From positions 28,781 to 92,780 of the forward strand of contig NZ_FOTW01000029.1 in NCBI RefSeq assembly GCF_900114705.1: a DNA stretch of 64,000 nt, written 5' to 3'. The position numbers and the translations under genes are program-made. Every line of letters begins with the position of its first letter. Within the stretch, counting starts at the first letter, position 1. The stretch is from Rugamonas rubra. Its GTDB lineage: Bacteria > Pseudomonadota > Gammaproteobacteria > Burkholderiales > Burkholderiaceae_D. The notes under the pieces are model-generated. The model ran no database searches. It was not told where the DNA came from and worked only from the letters and a program-made list of their open reading frames with translations. Below are positions 25,373 through 34,755 of this stretch, piece by piece.

Positions 25373-27660
25373 ACAAGGCACTGAGGATCGCGCGGCGCAG
25401 GCCGACGCCGGCGTCGAGCGGGCCGGCGCGGCGGCGGGCGGCCCGGACGGGCCGCGTGCTGGCGCCGCTGCTGGCGGCGCTGGCCGTGCTGGGCCTGTTG
25501 GCGGGCCAGCCGGCCCGGGCCCAGGAGAGCACGCCGGCCGGCGCCACCACGGCGGCGCCCGCCAGCGCGGCCGGCAACGCCATCGAGACGATCAGCGCCA
25601 ACCAGCAGGGCTCGAACGTGATCGTCAAGATCACCCTGAGGGAGGCGCCGGCGCGGCTGCCGATCGGCTTCGCCATCACCAACCCGCCGCGCATCGCGCT
25701 CGACTTCGGCGCCACCGTCAACGCCACCGGCAAGAACTCCCTCGACCTGGCGCTGGGCGATCTGCGCAGCGTCAACGTGGTGCAGGCCGGCGAGCGCTCG
25801 CGCCTGGTGTTCAACCTCAAGCGCAGCCTGAACTACGCCACGGCGCTCGACGGCAGGGCGGTCATCCTGACCATCGACGGCTCCGGCGGCCTGGCCCAGG
25901 CGGTCGACGCCAGCGGCATGCCGGTGGTGGCCAAGCCGGCCGCCGGCTCGGCCACGGCCGCCGCCAAGGCGCCGGCGCGGCAGTTGCTGCGCGATATGGA
26001 CTTCCGCCGCGGCAGCAACGGCGAGGGCCGCATCGTGGTCGACCTGCCCAACAACCAGGTGGCGGTCGACGTGCGCCAGGTGGCCGCCGGGGTGGTGGTC
26101 GACTTCATCAAGACGGGGCTGCCGGAGAGCCTGCGGCGGCGCCTCGACGTGCGCGATTTCGGCACGCCGGTGACGCAGATCACCACCGTGCCGCAGGGCG
26201 ACAACACGCGCCTGACGGTCGAGGCCAAGGGCCTGTGGGAGCAGAGCGTCTACCAGAGCGACACCCAGCTGGTGATCGACATCAAGCCGATCAAGGAGGA
26301 CCCCAACAAGCTGGCCCAGGGCACCCAGGGCTACCGTGGCGAGAAGCTGTCGTTCAACTTCCAGAACGTCGAGGTGCGCGCCGCGCTGCAGGCCATCGCC
26401 GACATCTCCGGCCTGAACATCATCACCAGCGACAGCGTGGCCGGCAACCTGACCCTGCGCCTGCGCGAGGTGCCGTGGGACCAGGCGCTCGACGTGGTGC
26501 TGCAGGCCAAGGGCCTGGACATGCGCAAGAACGGCTCGGTGCTGTGGATCGCCCCCAAGGAGGAGCTGCTGACCAAGGAGAAGCTCGAGCTCGAGCAGCG
26601 CGCCCAGATCGCCGACCTGGAGCCGCTCAAGTCGGAGATCTTCCAGCTCAACTACCAGAAGGCCGACGCCTTCAAGACCGTCTTCGGCCTCGAGGGCGGC
26701 GGCGCCGACGCCAAGAACCGCGTGCTGTCCAAGCGCGGCAGCGCCATCATCGAGCCGCGCACCAACCAGCTGTTCGTCACCGACATCGCCGCCAAGATCG
26801 AGGACATCCGCAAGCTGATCGCCAAGACCGACATCGCCTCCAAGCAGGTGCTGATCGAGGCGCGCATCGTCGAGGCCAGCGACTCGTTCACCCGCAACCT
26901 GGGCGCCAAGCTGGGCTTCGCCGACCTGCGCACCATCCGTGGCGGCGACAGCGGCTACCAGTTGGGCAACGGCAACACGCGGATCGGCGTCGGCGGCAAC
27001 CTGACCGGCATCGGCGAGGTGACCGGCCAGATCAAGCCGACCGACGCCAGCTACAACAACACCCAGTTCGTCAACCTGCCGGCCGCGCCGATCAACGGCG
27101 CCGCCGCCGGCAGCCTGGCGATCAGCCTGTTCTCCTCGGTGGCCAACCGCTTCCTCAACCTGGAGTTGTCGGCGCTGGAGGCCGACGGCACCGGCAAGAT
27201 CATCTCCAGCCCGCGGGTGGTCACCGCCGACAAGGCGGTCGCCCTGATCGAGCAGGGCATCGAGCTGCCCTACCAGGTGGCCACCAGCAGCGGCGCCACC
27301 TCGATCGTGTTCCGCAAGGCCAACCTGCGGCTGGAGGTGACGCCGCAGATCACGCCGGACGGCAACGTGGTGCTCGACGTCGACGTCAACAAGGACAGCG
27401 TCGGCCAGGAGACCCGCGCCGGCTTCGCCATCGACACCAAGCACGTCAAGACCCAGGTGATGGTCGAGAACGGCGGCACGGTGGTGCTGGGCGGCATCTA
27501 CCAGCAGATCGAGCGCAACTCGGTGAGCAAGGTGCCGCTGCTGGGCGACGTGCCGGTGCTCGGATATTTGTTCAGGAACAACAGTAGAACCAACGACAAG
27601 ACCGAACTTCTGGTGTTTATTACACCGAAGATAGTCGCCGAGCGCCTCTCCACCCGATAA
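25369..27660 (+). CDS. pilQ: type IV pilus secretin PilQ
   Basis: Outer-membrane ring through which the pilus passes. 763 residues: signal peptide (cleavage after QPARA, about residue 47), two AMIN peptidoglycan-binding domains (about 65-150 and 200-300), STN domain (from 323, LSFNFQNVEVRAALQAIADI), secretin N-domain (around 415-500) and the secretin beta-domain (VPLLGDVPVLGYLFRNN near the end). Strong AAGGAGG site, and the ATG overlaps the pilP stop. Completes pilMNOPQ. Confidence 0.96.
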   Translation: MNKALRIARRRPTPASSGPARRRAARTGRVLAPLLAALAVLGLLAGQPARAQESTPAGATTAAPASAAGNAIETISANQQGSNVIVKITLREAPARLPIGFAITNPPRIALDFGATVNATGKNSLDLALGDLRSVNVVQAGERSRLVFNLKRSLNYATALDGRAVILTIDGSGGLAQAVDASGMPVVAKPAAGSATAAAKAPARQLLRDMDFRRGSNGEGRIVVDLPNNQVAVDVRQVAAGVVVDFIKTGLPESLRRRLDVRDFGTPVTQITTVPQGDNTRLTVEAKGLWEQSVYQSDTQLVIDIKPIKEDPNKLAQGTQGYRGEKLSFNFQNVEVRAALQAIADISGLNIITSDSVAGNLTLRLREVPWDQALDVVLQAKGLDMRKNGSVLWIAPKEELLTKEKLELEQRAQIADLEPLKSEIFQLNYQKADAFKTVFGLEGGGADAKNRVLSKRGSAIIEPRTNQLFVTDIAAKIEDIRKLIAKTDIASKQVLIEARIVEASDSFTRNLGAKLGFADLRTIRGGDSGYQLGNGNTRIGVGGNLTGIGEVTGQIKPTDASYNNTQFVNLPAAPINGAAAGSLAISLFSSVANRFLNLELSALEADGTGKIISSPRVVTADKAVALIEQGIELPYQVATSSGATSIVFRKANLRLEVTPQITPDGNVVLDVDVNKDSVGQETRAGFAIDTKHVKTQVMVENGGTVVLGGIYQQIERNSVSKVPLLGDVPVLGYLFRNNSRTNDKTELLVFITPKIVAERLSTR

Positions 27661-27697
27661 AATGCCAACAGTTCCGTGGGAACGATAGGGTAATCCG

Positions 27698-29968
27698 ATG
27701 AATATCAGCACACACAGCCTCACCCGCCCCCTCACCGCCTCCTTCCTCGGCTGGCGCGGTGCGCTGGCCTGCGCCTGCGCGGCCGGCCTGCTGGCCGCCT
27801 GCGGCGGCGGCGGCGGCTCGGCCGGCACCAACAGCAACGGCGTGGCGCCGTCGAAGGCGGCCTCGGTGCTGCTGATCGCCAGCGCCGAGACGATAGACTC
27901 GTCCGGCCTGGACGGCACCGAGGTGACGCTGACGGCCATCGTCAAGGACGCCAACAGCAACGTGCTGCCCGGCGAGACGGTGGACTTCAAGGCCGACTCC
28001 GGCAACATCAGCAACACCACCCGCATCAGCAACGCCAACGGCGCGGTGGTCGAGAAGCTCAACGTCAAGGGCAATCCGGCGGTGCGGGTGATCAGCATCA
28101 CCGCCAGCGCCGGCGGCGCCGTCTCGGCGCCGGTCAAGGTGACGGTGGTGGCGGTGCCGGCGCCGGTGCCGAGCCTGACCCTGACCACCACCAGCGGCAC
28201 GCTGGCCTCGTCCGGCGCGGCCGGCTCGGAGGTCACCGTGTTCGCCCTGGTCAAGGATTCCAGCAACACCGTGGTGCCCGGCGTGAAGGTCAACCTGAGC
28301 GTCGACTCGGGCAGCCTGAGCCTGACCAACCGCACCACCGACGCCAACGGCATGGTCAGCGAGAAGCTCAGCACCGGCAGCGACCCGAGCTCGCGCCTGA
28401 TCCACGTCAGCGCCAGCGCGGCCGGCGCCAAGACCGCCAGCACGGTGGTGACGGTGGCCGGCACCAAGCTCAGCATCAACGCCGCCGGCACCGTCAACCT
28501 GGGCGCCAGCACCGACGTCACCGTCAAGCTGGTCGACTCGGCCGGCAACGCGCTCAACGGCAAGGCGGTCAGCTTCCGCTCGGGCGCCAACACCCTGGCC
28601 GTCAAGGGCGGCGGCGCCGCCGTCACCAACACCGCCGGCCAGCTGACCCTGAGCTACACGGCCAGCGCCGGCAGCGGCGACACCATCACCGTCACGGCGC
28701 TGGGCGAGACGGCCGCCGTGCCGATCCAGATCAGCGCCTCGAACTTCTTCGTCAACGTGGTCGACGGCGCCGGCGCGCCGCTGAGCCTGGTCGGCATCAA
28801 CCAGTGCTTCGCCGTGGCCATCCACAACGACAACGGCGGCGTGGCGCAGGGCGGCACGGTCAGCCTGAGCACCTCGCGCGGCACGGTCTACGCCGACGCC
28901 GGCTGCGCCAGCCCGCTCACCACGCCGCTGCCCCTGGTCGGCGGCAACGCCACCGCCTTCCTCAAGGCGGCCAACCCCGGCGTGGCCACGCTGACGGCGA
29001 GCGCCAGCGCCGACGCCAGCTCGGTGCAGGGCAGCGTCGAGTTCTACGCCGCGCTGCCGGCCGGCGCCACCATCAGCGTGCAGGCCGACCCGGCCGTGGT
29101 GGGCGCCAACACGCCCGGCGGCAGCAGCCAGCAGGCCACCATCCGCGCCACCGTGCGCGACGGCAGCAGCGAGAAGAACCTGGTGCGCTTCGCCCAGGTG
29201 GCCTTCTCCATCGTCAGCGACCCGAGCGGCGGCAGCCTGACCCAGCCCTCGCTGGTGACCACCGGCGCCGACGGCTCGGCCTCGGTCAGCTACATCGCCG
29301 GCAGCTCGGACACCAAGCTCGACGGCGTGCAGATCCGCGCCCAGCTGCAGGGCGCCTCGAACGCCTCGGCCACCGCCTCGCTGACGGTGGCCAAGCGCTC
29401 GCTGTTCATCACCGCCGGCACCGGCAACACCGTCGGCGTGCCCAACCCGGCCACCTACCAGGTCGACTACTCGGTGTTCGTCACCGACGCGGCGGGCAAC
29501 CCCGTGCCGGGCGTCAACATCACCGGCTCGGTGCGGCCGCGCAACTTCTACAAGGGCAGCCTGTACTTCGAGGGCACCGACGGCCCCTGGGCCTACAGCT
29601 CGAACCCGCTGCTGCAGCCGAAGGCCTGCCTCAACGAGGACGTCGACAGCGACGGCCAGCTGTCCGGCGGCGAGGACATCAACGGCAACCGCGCGCTCGA
29701 CCCGGGCATCCCGATCACCGTCTCGCCGGCCGCCACCACCACCGACGCGCGCGGCCAGGCCACCGTCTCGCTGCTGTATCCGCGCGACCGCGCCAACTGG
29801 CTCGACGTCGACCTGACCATCCGCGGCCAGGTGTCCGGCACCGAGGCGCGCTACATCGGCTACATCAAGCTGATCGGTCTAAGCACCGATTATTCCACCC
29901 ACAATATTTCGCCGCCGGGGCGCGACAGCCCCTACGGCACGGTGCTTAGTTGCACCAGTCCAAACTAG
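27698..29968 (+). CDS. Ig-like repeat lipoprotein (Big_1-type), surface exposed
   Basis: A 756-residue lipoprotein with lipobox LLAAC at about residue 34-38 followed by GGGGG, then tandem invasin/intimin-like Ig domains (roughly 45-150, 152-255, 255-350, 350-450, 455-570 and a last one to 690). Repeated signatures such as GTEVTLTAIVKDANSNVLPG and GSEVTVFALVKDSSNTVVPG mark domains 1 and 2. Near residue 650 DVDSDGQLSGGEDINGNR is a calcium-loop-like stretch. It sits between pilQ and aroKB, where betaproteobacteria usually have pilQ directly followed by aroK. A pilus-associated or adhesin role is inferred only from placement. Confidence 0.8.
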   Translation: MNISTHSLTRPLTASFLGWRGALACACAAGLLAACGGGGGSAGTNSNGVAPSKAASVLLIASAETIDSSGLDGTEVTLTAIVKDANSNVLPGETVDFKADSGNISNTTRISNANGAVVEKLNVKGNPAVRVISITASAGGAVSAPVKVTVVAVPAPVPSLTLTTTSGTLASSGAAGSEVTVFALVKDSSNTVVPGVKVNLSVDSGSLSLTNRTTDANGMVSEKLSTGSDPSSRLIHVSASAAGAKTASTVVTVAGTKLSINAAGTVNLGASTDVTVKLVDSAGNALNGKAVSFRSGANTLAVKGGGAAVTNTAGQLTLSYTASAGSGDTITVTALGETAAVPIQISASNFFVNVVDGAGAPLSLVGINQCFAVAIHNDNGGVAQGGTVSLSTSRGTVYADAGCASPLTTPLPLVGGNATAFLKAANPGVATLTASASADASSVQGSVEFYAALPAGATISVQADPAVVGANTPGGSSQQATIRATVRDGSSEKNLVRFAQVAFSIVSDPSGGSLTQPSLVTTGADGSASVSYIAGSSDTKLDGVQIRAQLQGASNASATASLTVAKRSLFITAGTGNTVGVPNPATYQVDYSVFVTDAAGNPVPGVNITGSVRPRNFYKGSLYFEGTDGPWAYSSNPLLQPKACLNEDVDSDGQLSGGEDINGNRALDPGIPITVSPAATTTDARGQATVSLLYPRDRANWLDVDLTIRGQVSGTEARYIGYIKLIGLSTDYSTHNISPPGRDSPYGTVLSCTSPN

Positions 29969-29980
29969 TACTGGAAGTCA

Positions 29981-31624
29981 ATGCAAAATGTTTTCTTAGT
30001 CGGGCTGATGGGCGCCGGAAAAACCACCATCGGTCGCATTCTGGCCCGCAAGCTGGGCATGCGTTTCATCGATTCCGACCACGAGATCGAGGCCCGCACG
30101 GGCGCCTCGATCCCGTGGATCTTCGAGATCGAGGGCGAGCCGAGTTTCCGCCGCCGCGAGGCCGAGGTGATCGGCGAACTCAGCGCCCAGCAGGGTATCG
30201 TGCTGGCCACCGGCGGCGGCGCCATCCTCGATCCGGCCAGCCGCGCCTTCCTGGCCGCGCGCGGCACGGTGATCTACCTGCGCGCCTCGGTCAACAGCAT
30301 CCTCAGCCGCACCGCCCACGACAAGAGCCGGCCGCTGCTGCAGACGGCCGATCCGCGCCGCAAACTGGAGGAACTGCTGGCCCAGCGCGAGCCGCTGTAC
30401 CTGGAAATCGCCGACGTCGTCATCGACACCGGCCGACCTAACGTACAATCGATGGTCCAAACCATATTGCAGCACCTCGACAGCCTGGCCTGCCAGGCGG
30501 CGCCGAACTGCTACACACAAGCCGAACCTTCGATGACCGAGCAAACCACCATCCTCCTGAACGTCGACCTGGGCGAGCGCAGCTACCCCATCTCGATCGG
30601 CCCGAACCTGCTGAACGACGGCGCGCTGCTGGCGCGCCACGTCAACGGCGGCAAGGTCGCCATCGTCACCAACAGCACCGTCGCGCCGCTCTACCTGGAA
30701 CGGCTCGAGCAGGGCCTGCGCGCCGCCGGCAAGCAGGTCATCTCGATCGTCCTGCCGGACGGCGAGGAGCACAAGAACTGGGCCAGCCTGATGGCCATCT
30801 TCGACGCCCTGCTGGCCGCCAAGGCCGACCGCAAGACCACCCTGGTGGCGCTGGGCGGCGGCGTGATCGGCGACCTGACCGGCTACGCGGCGGCCAGCTA
30901 CATGCGCGGCGTCGACTTCATCCAGGTGCCGACCACGCTGCTGTCGCAGGTCGACTCCTCGGTCGGCGGCAAGACCGGCATCAACCACCCGCTGGGCAAG
31001 AACATGATCGGCGCCTTCTACCAGCCGCGCGCCGTCATCGCCGACACCGCCACGCTGGAGACGCTGCCGGCGCGCGAGCTGTCGGCCGGCCTGGCCGAGG
31101 TGATCAAGCACGGCGCCATCATCGACGCCGCCTTCTTCGACTGGATCGAGGCCAACATCGCCCTGCTGGTGGGGCGCGACAAGGGCGCGCTGGCCTACGC
31201 CATCGCCCGCTCCTGCGAGATCAAGGCCGAAGTGGTGCGCCAGGACGAGCGCGAGGGCGGCCTGCGCGCCATCCTCAACTTCGGCCACACCTTCGGCCAC
31301 GCCATCGAGGCCGGCCTGGGATATGGCCACTGGCTGCACGGCGAGGCGGTCGGCTGCGGCATGGTGATGGCGGCCGATTTGTCGGCCCGCATGGGCCTGG
31401 TCGAGCAGGCCACCGTCGCGCGCGTGCGCGCGCTGGTGGCCGCCGCCGGCCTGCCGGTCAAGGCGCCCGACCTGGGCACCGCGCGCTGGCTCGAGCTGAT
31501 GGAGGTCGACAAGAAGAACGAGGGCGGCGCCATCAAGTTCATCCTGCTCAAGCCGCTGGGCAGCCCGAGCATCACCCACGCGCCGCAGGAACTGCTGCTG
31601 GCGACGCTGGCCGCCGCCGTCTGA
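29981..31624 (+). CDS. aroKB: fused shikimate kinase / 3-dehydroquinate synthase
   Basis: Two steps of the shikimate pathway in one frame without a stop. Residues 1-170 are shikimate kinase: P-loop GLMGAGKTT (8-16), DSDHEIEARTG, and GGGAI. Residues 185-547 are 3-dehydroquinate synthase: NAD site GGGVIGDLTGYAAASYMRG split across about 297-315, GKTGINHPLGKNMIGAF, and zinc ligands in GLAEVIKHG, NFGHTFGHAIE and HGEAVGCGM. The 15-residue linker (ACQAAPNCYTQAEPS) looks like a former intergenic segment; the internal ATG at 30533 could still start a separate AroB but has no clear ribosome site. In most relatives these are two adjacent genes. Confidence 0.9.
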   Translation: MQNVFLVGLMGAGKTTIGRILARKLGMRFIDSDHEIEARTGASIPWIFEIEGEPSFRRREAEVIGELSAQQGIVLATGGGAILDPASRAFLAARGTVIYLRASVNSILSRTAHDKSRPLLQTADPRRKLEELLAQREPLYLEIADVVIDTGRPNVQSMVQTILQHLDSLACQAAPNCYTQAEPSMTEQTTILLNVDLGERSYPISIGPNLLNDGALLARHVNGGKVAIVTNSTVAPLYLERLEQGLRAAGKQVISIVLPDGEEHKNWASLMAIFDALLAAKADRKTTLVALGGGVIGDLTGYAAASYMRGVDFIQVPTTLLSQVDSSVGGKTGINHPLGKNMIGAFYQPRAVIADTATLETLPARELSAGLAEVIKHGAIIDAAFFDWIEANIALLVGRDKGALAYAIARSCEIKAEVVRQDEREGGLRAILNFGHTFGHAIEAGLGYGHWLHGEAVGCGMVMAADLSARMGLVEQATVARVRALVAAAGLPVKAPDLGTARWLELMEVDKKNEGGAIKFILLKPLGSPSITHAPQELLLATLAAAV

Positions 31625-32760
31625 TGGCGCCGGACGCCCACCTGGCGCCCTACGCGGCGCACTCGGCGACGGGGCGCGGGCGCCGCCACGCCGAGACGGC
31701 GCACGCCTCGCGCAGCCAGTTCCAGCGCGACCGCGACCGCATCATCCACTCCTCGGCCTTCCGCCGCCTCGAGTACAAGACCCAGGTCTTCCTCAACCAC
31801 GAGGGCGACCTGTTCCGCACCCGCCTGACGCACAGCCTGGAGGTGGCCCAGGTGGGCCGCTCGATGGCGCGCAACCTGCGCCTGAACGAGGACCTGGTCG
31901 AGGCCATCTCGCTGGCGCACGACCTGGGCCACACGCCCTTCGGCCATGTCGGCCAGGACGTGCTGAACGAATGCATGAAGCAGCACGGCGGCTTCGAGCA
32001 CAACCTGCAGAGCCTGCGCGTGGTCGACGAGCTGGAGGAGCATTACGGCGCCTTCGACGGCCTGAACCTGATGTTCGAGACGCGCGAGGGCATCCTCAAG
32101 CACTGCTCGCTGGCCAACGCCAAGCTGCTCGGCCCGGTGGCGCAGCGCTTCATCGACCGTACCCAGCCCTCGCTGGAGGCGCAGCTGACCAATTTGGCCG
32201 ACGAGATCGCCTACAACAGCCACGACATCGACGACGGCCTGCGCTCCGGCCTGATCACCATCGAGCAGCTCGAGCAGGTCGACTTCTTCGCCCGCCTGTG
32301 GCACGACGTGCAGCGCAGCTTCCCCGGCCTGTCCGGCCGGCGCGCCATCTACGAGACGCTGCGCCGCCTGATCACCGCGCTGGCCGACGACTTGATCGCC
32401 ACCTCCGGCCAGCTGCTGCTGGCCGCCGCGCCGGCCGACATCGACGCGGTGCGCGCCGCGCCGCCGCTGATCCGCTTCTCCGACGCCATGCGCAAGGACG
32501 CGACGGAATTGAAGCGCTTCCTGCGCGCCAACCTGTACCAGCACTACCAGGTCAACCGCATGCGGGTGAAGGCCAGCCGCATCGTGCGCGAGCTGTTCGA
32601 GGCCTTCATCAGCGACCCGGTGCTGCTGCCGCCGGACTACCTGGTGGCCTCGGGCGACGCCCAGCAGCAGGCGCGCAAGATCGCCGACTACATCGCCGGC
32701 ATGACCGACCGCTACGCCATCCGCGAGCACCGCCGCCTGTTTTCGCTCGACGAGCTGTAG
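31624..32760 (+). CDS. dgt: deoxyguanosinetriphosphate triphosphohydrolase-like protein
   Basis: HD-domain dNTP triphosphohydrolase that removes triphosphate from deoxynucleotides, here of the short class (378 residues; E. coli Dgt is 505). Metal ligands are in RTRLTHSLEV, HDLGHTPFGHVG and NLADEIAYNSHDIDD. Its ATG shares a base with the aroKB stop (TGATG), so translation is coupled; aroK-aroB-dgt is a usual order in betaproteobacteria. Confidence 0.94.
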   Translation: MAPDAHLAPYAAHSATGRGRRHAETAHASRSQFQRDRDRIIHSSAFRRLEYKTQVFLNHEGDLFRTRLTHSLEVAQVGRSMARNLRLNEDLVEAISLAHDLGHTPFGHVGQDVLNECMKQHGGFEHNLQSLRVVDELEEHYGAFDGLNLMFETREGILKHCSLANAKLLGPVAQRFIDRTQPSLEAQLTNLADEIAYNSHDIDDGLRSGLITIEQLEQVDFFARLWHDVQRSFPGLSGRRAIYETLRRLITALADDLIATSGQLLLAAAPADIDAVRAAPPLIRFSDAMRKDATELKRFLRANLYQHYQVNRMRVKASRIVRELFEAFISDPVLLPPDYLVASGDAQQQARKIADYIAGMTDRYAIREHRRLFSLDEL

Positions 32761-32772
32761 GCCGGCGTAGCA

Positions 32773-32834
32773 CAATATCCAAGCTAAGTAAATTGGCAAT
32801 TCCCCGGGCTTGCCGCCAATAAGTCCCAATATCC
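32773..32834 (+). promoter_or_regulatory. possible operator region upstream of ttrB
   Basis: CAATATCC is repeated at 32773-32780 and 32827-32834, 54 bases apart (close to five helical turns), with an inverted GGCAA/TTGCC in between and a TATCAT -10-like box at 32853-32858. Candidate TtrR target; unproven. Confidence 0.3.
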
Positions 32835-32902
32835 GCAGGGCAACTTCCTTTCTATCATGGTAGCCAGTCAATAAGGCTGTCGTGTAGAGCAAAGGAGGTC
32901 AT

Positions 32903-33610
32903 GTGATTGAATCCCGCCGCAAATTCTTGCGCGCCTTGCCGGCCATTAGCGCCGGCGTGGCGCTGGCGCCCGCGCCCGCCATCGGCGCCACGGGCAAGGG
33001 CAAACAGCGCTGGGCCATGGTGGTCGACGTGCGCAAATGCATCGGCTGCCAGGCCTGCACCGTCTCCTGCATCATGGAGAACGCCGTGCCGGATAACAGC
33101 TTCCGCACCATCGTCTCGACCTACGAGGTGCAGGACGGCAAACAGTGCGGCACCTACATGCTGCCGCGCCTGTGCAACCACTGCGAGCAGCCGCCCTGCG
33201 TGCCGGTGTGCCCGGTCGGCGCCACCTTCCAGCGCGAGGACGGCGTGGTGGTGGTCGACGGCGAGCGTTGCGTCGGCTGCGCCTACTGTGTGCAAGCCTG
33301 TCCCTACGACGCCCGCTTCATCAACCACGACACCGGCAAGGCCGACAAGTGCACCTTCTGCGCCCACCGCGTCGACGTCGGCCTGCTGCCGGCCTGCGTC
33401 GAAACCTGCGTCGGCGGCGCCCGCGTCTTCGGCGACCTGAACGACCCGCACAGCGAGGTGCGCCGCCTGCTCGACGCCAACGAGGTCAAGGTGCTCAAGC
33501 CGGAGATGAACACCGAGCCGCACGTCTTCTACCTCGGCCTCGACGCCCGCTTCGAAGGCCGCGTCGAGGGCGAGGCCAGCCTGTGGCAACCCAGCCACCA
33601 CGGGGAGTAA
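32903..33610 (+). CDS. ttrB: tetrathionate reductase subunit B (4Fe-4S ferredoxin)
   Basis: Periplasmic electron-transfer subunit that carries electrons from TtrC to TtrA. 235 residues with a Tat-type start (ESRRKFLRALPAISAG) and four 4Fe-4S cysteine groups: CIGCQACTVSC, CNHCEQPPCVPVCP, CVGCAYCVQACP and CTFCAHRVDVGLLPACVETC. The close resemblance to Salmonella TtrB includes ATFQREDG and the C-terminal HVFYLGLD. GTG start at 32903 with AAAGGAGG five bases upstream. Two bases separate it from ttrC. Confidence 0.88.
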   Translation: MIESRRKFLRALPAISAGVALAPAPAIGATGKGKQRWAMVVDVRKCIGCQACTVSCIMENAVPDNSFRTIVSTYEVQDGKQCGTYMLPRLCNHCEQPPCVPVCPVGATFQREDGVVVVDGERCVGCAYCVQACPYDARFINHDTGKADKCTFCAHRVDVGLLPACVETCVGGARVFGDLNDPHSEVRRLLDANEVKVLKPEMNTEPHVFYLGLDARFEGRVEGEASLWQPSHHGE

Positions 33611-33612
33611 GC

Positions 33613-34746
33613 ATGGACAGCCATATCACCGAAGTGCTCAACGTCACGCGCGAAGCGTCGTGGCTGCCGTGGGCCGTGCAGTACTTCTTCCTCATCGGCC
33701 TGAGCTATGCCAGCTTCATGCTGACGCTGCCTTACTTCGTCTTCGGCCGCGCCCACCTGGAGCGGCTCGGCCGCCTGTCGCTGCTGGCCGCGCTGGCCTG
33801 CGGCGTGGCCGCGCCGGTGGCCCTGCTGGCCGACCTGCACGGGCCGGGCCGCTTCTACCACTTCTACCTGTACTTCCAGCCGCGCTCGTGGATGGCCTGG
33901 GGCTCCTTCTTCATCCCGCTGTACCTGGGCGGCCTGCTGCTGTACGCCTGGCTGGCGCTGCGCCCCGACCTGGCCGCCTGGGGCGCCTCCGGCCGCGCCG
34001 GCGCGCGCTGGTATCGGCTGGCGGGACGGGGCGGCCGCGCCTCGCGCGGCGCGCTGGCCGGCGCCGCGGCGCTGACCATGTGCGGCGTGCTGGCGCTGGC
34101 GCTCTACACCGGCATGGAGGTCGCTGTGGTGCGCGCCCGGCCGCTGTGGCACACGCCCTTCCTGCCGGCGCAGTTCGTCGCCACGGCGGCGGTCGGCGCG
34201 CTGGGACTGGCGTTGCTGTTCAACCGCTACCTCGGCGCGCCCGACCGCCGCCTGGAGCTGGCGCTGAACCGCGCGCTGGCCTTGAGCTTGGCGCTGGTGC
34301 TGGCGCTGGGCGGCGGCTGGCTGTACGTCAGCCTGTCCGGCCTCAGCCCGGTGCACAGCGCCGCCTTCAACCAGGTGGCCGGCGCGCCGGCCTGGCAGTT
34401 CAGCGCCGTGTGGGCGGTGCTGGCCACCGTCGCGCCGATGGCGTTGGCGGTCTGGCGTCCGGCCAACAGCGGCCTGTTCAACGGCATCGTCGCGCTGCAC
34501 AGCGCCTGGATGATGCGCTGGACCATCTTCATCGGCGGCCAGGCGATCCCCAAGACCGGCGCCGGCCTGTACGACTACCAGCTGCCGCTGGGCAGCGACG
34601 GCCTGCTCGGCATCGCCGGCACGCTCGGCCTGTGGCTCGTGCTGCTGATCGTGATGCTCGACTACCTGCCCTGGGCCGGCGCCAAGCGCGTCCGCCCCGA
34701 TCCGGCCGATCCCGTTGCCCCCGTCGGCACGGCGGCGATTCACTAG
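33613..34746 (+). CDS. ttrC: tetrathionate reductase subunit C (NrfD-type membrane anchor)
   Basis: Quinol-oxidising membrane subunit of the NrfD/PsrC family that holds TtrAB on the periplasmic face. 377 residues with about nine spans; the conserved start WLPWAVQYFFLIGLSYASFM and the DLHGPGRFYHFYLYFQPRSW loop, then a late GLFNGIVALHSAWMMRWTIF and GGQAIPKTGAG segment are typical. It starts two bases after the ttrB stop and ends just before ttrA. Confidence 0.88.
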   Translation: MDSHITEVLNVTREASWLPWAVQYFFLIGLSYASFMLTLPYFVFGRAHLERLGRLSLLAALACGVAAPVALLADLHGPGRFYHFYLYFQPRSWMAWGSFFIPLYLGGLLLYAWLALRPDLAAWGASGRAGARWYRLAGRGGRASRGALAGAAALTMCGVLALALYTGMEVAVVRARPLWHTPFLPAQFVATAAVGALGLALLFNRYLGAPDRRLELALNRALALSLALVLALGGGWLYVSLSGLSPVHSAAFNQVAGAPAWQFSAVWAVLATVAPMALAVWRPANSGLFNGIVALHSAWMMRWTIFIGGQAIPKTGAGLYDYQLPLGSDGLLGIAGTLGLWLVLLIVMLDYLPWAGAKRVRPDPADPVAPVGTAAIH

Positions 34747-34755
34747 GAGATGACC

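Noticed and set aside
25177..28632. Long minus-strand frame antisense to pilQ and the Ig-like lipoprotein
   Set aside because: Low-complexity translation with no recognisable motif; real genes lie on the other strand.
30533..31624. Separate aroB gene starting at the internal ATG
   Set aside because: No ribosome site is evident and the upstream frame is continuous with aroK; kept only as a possible internal start.
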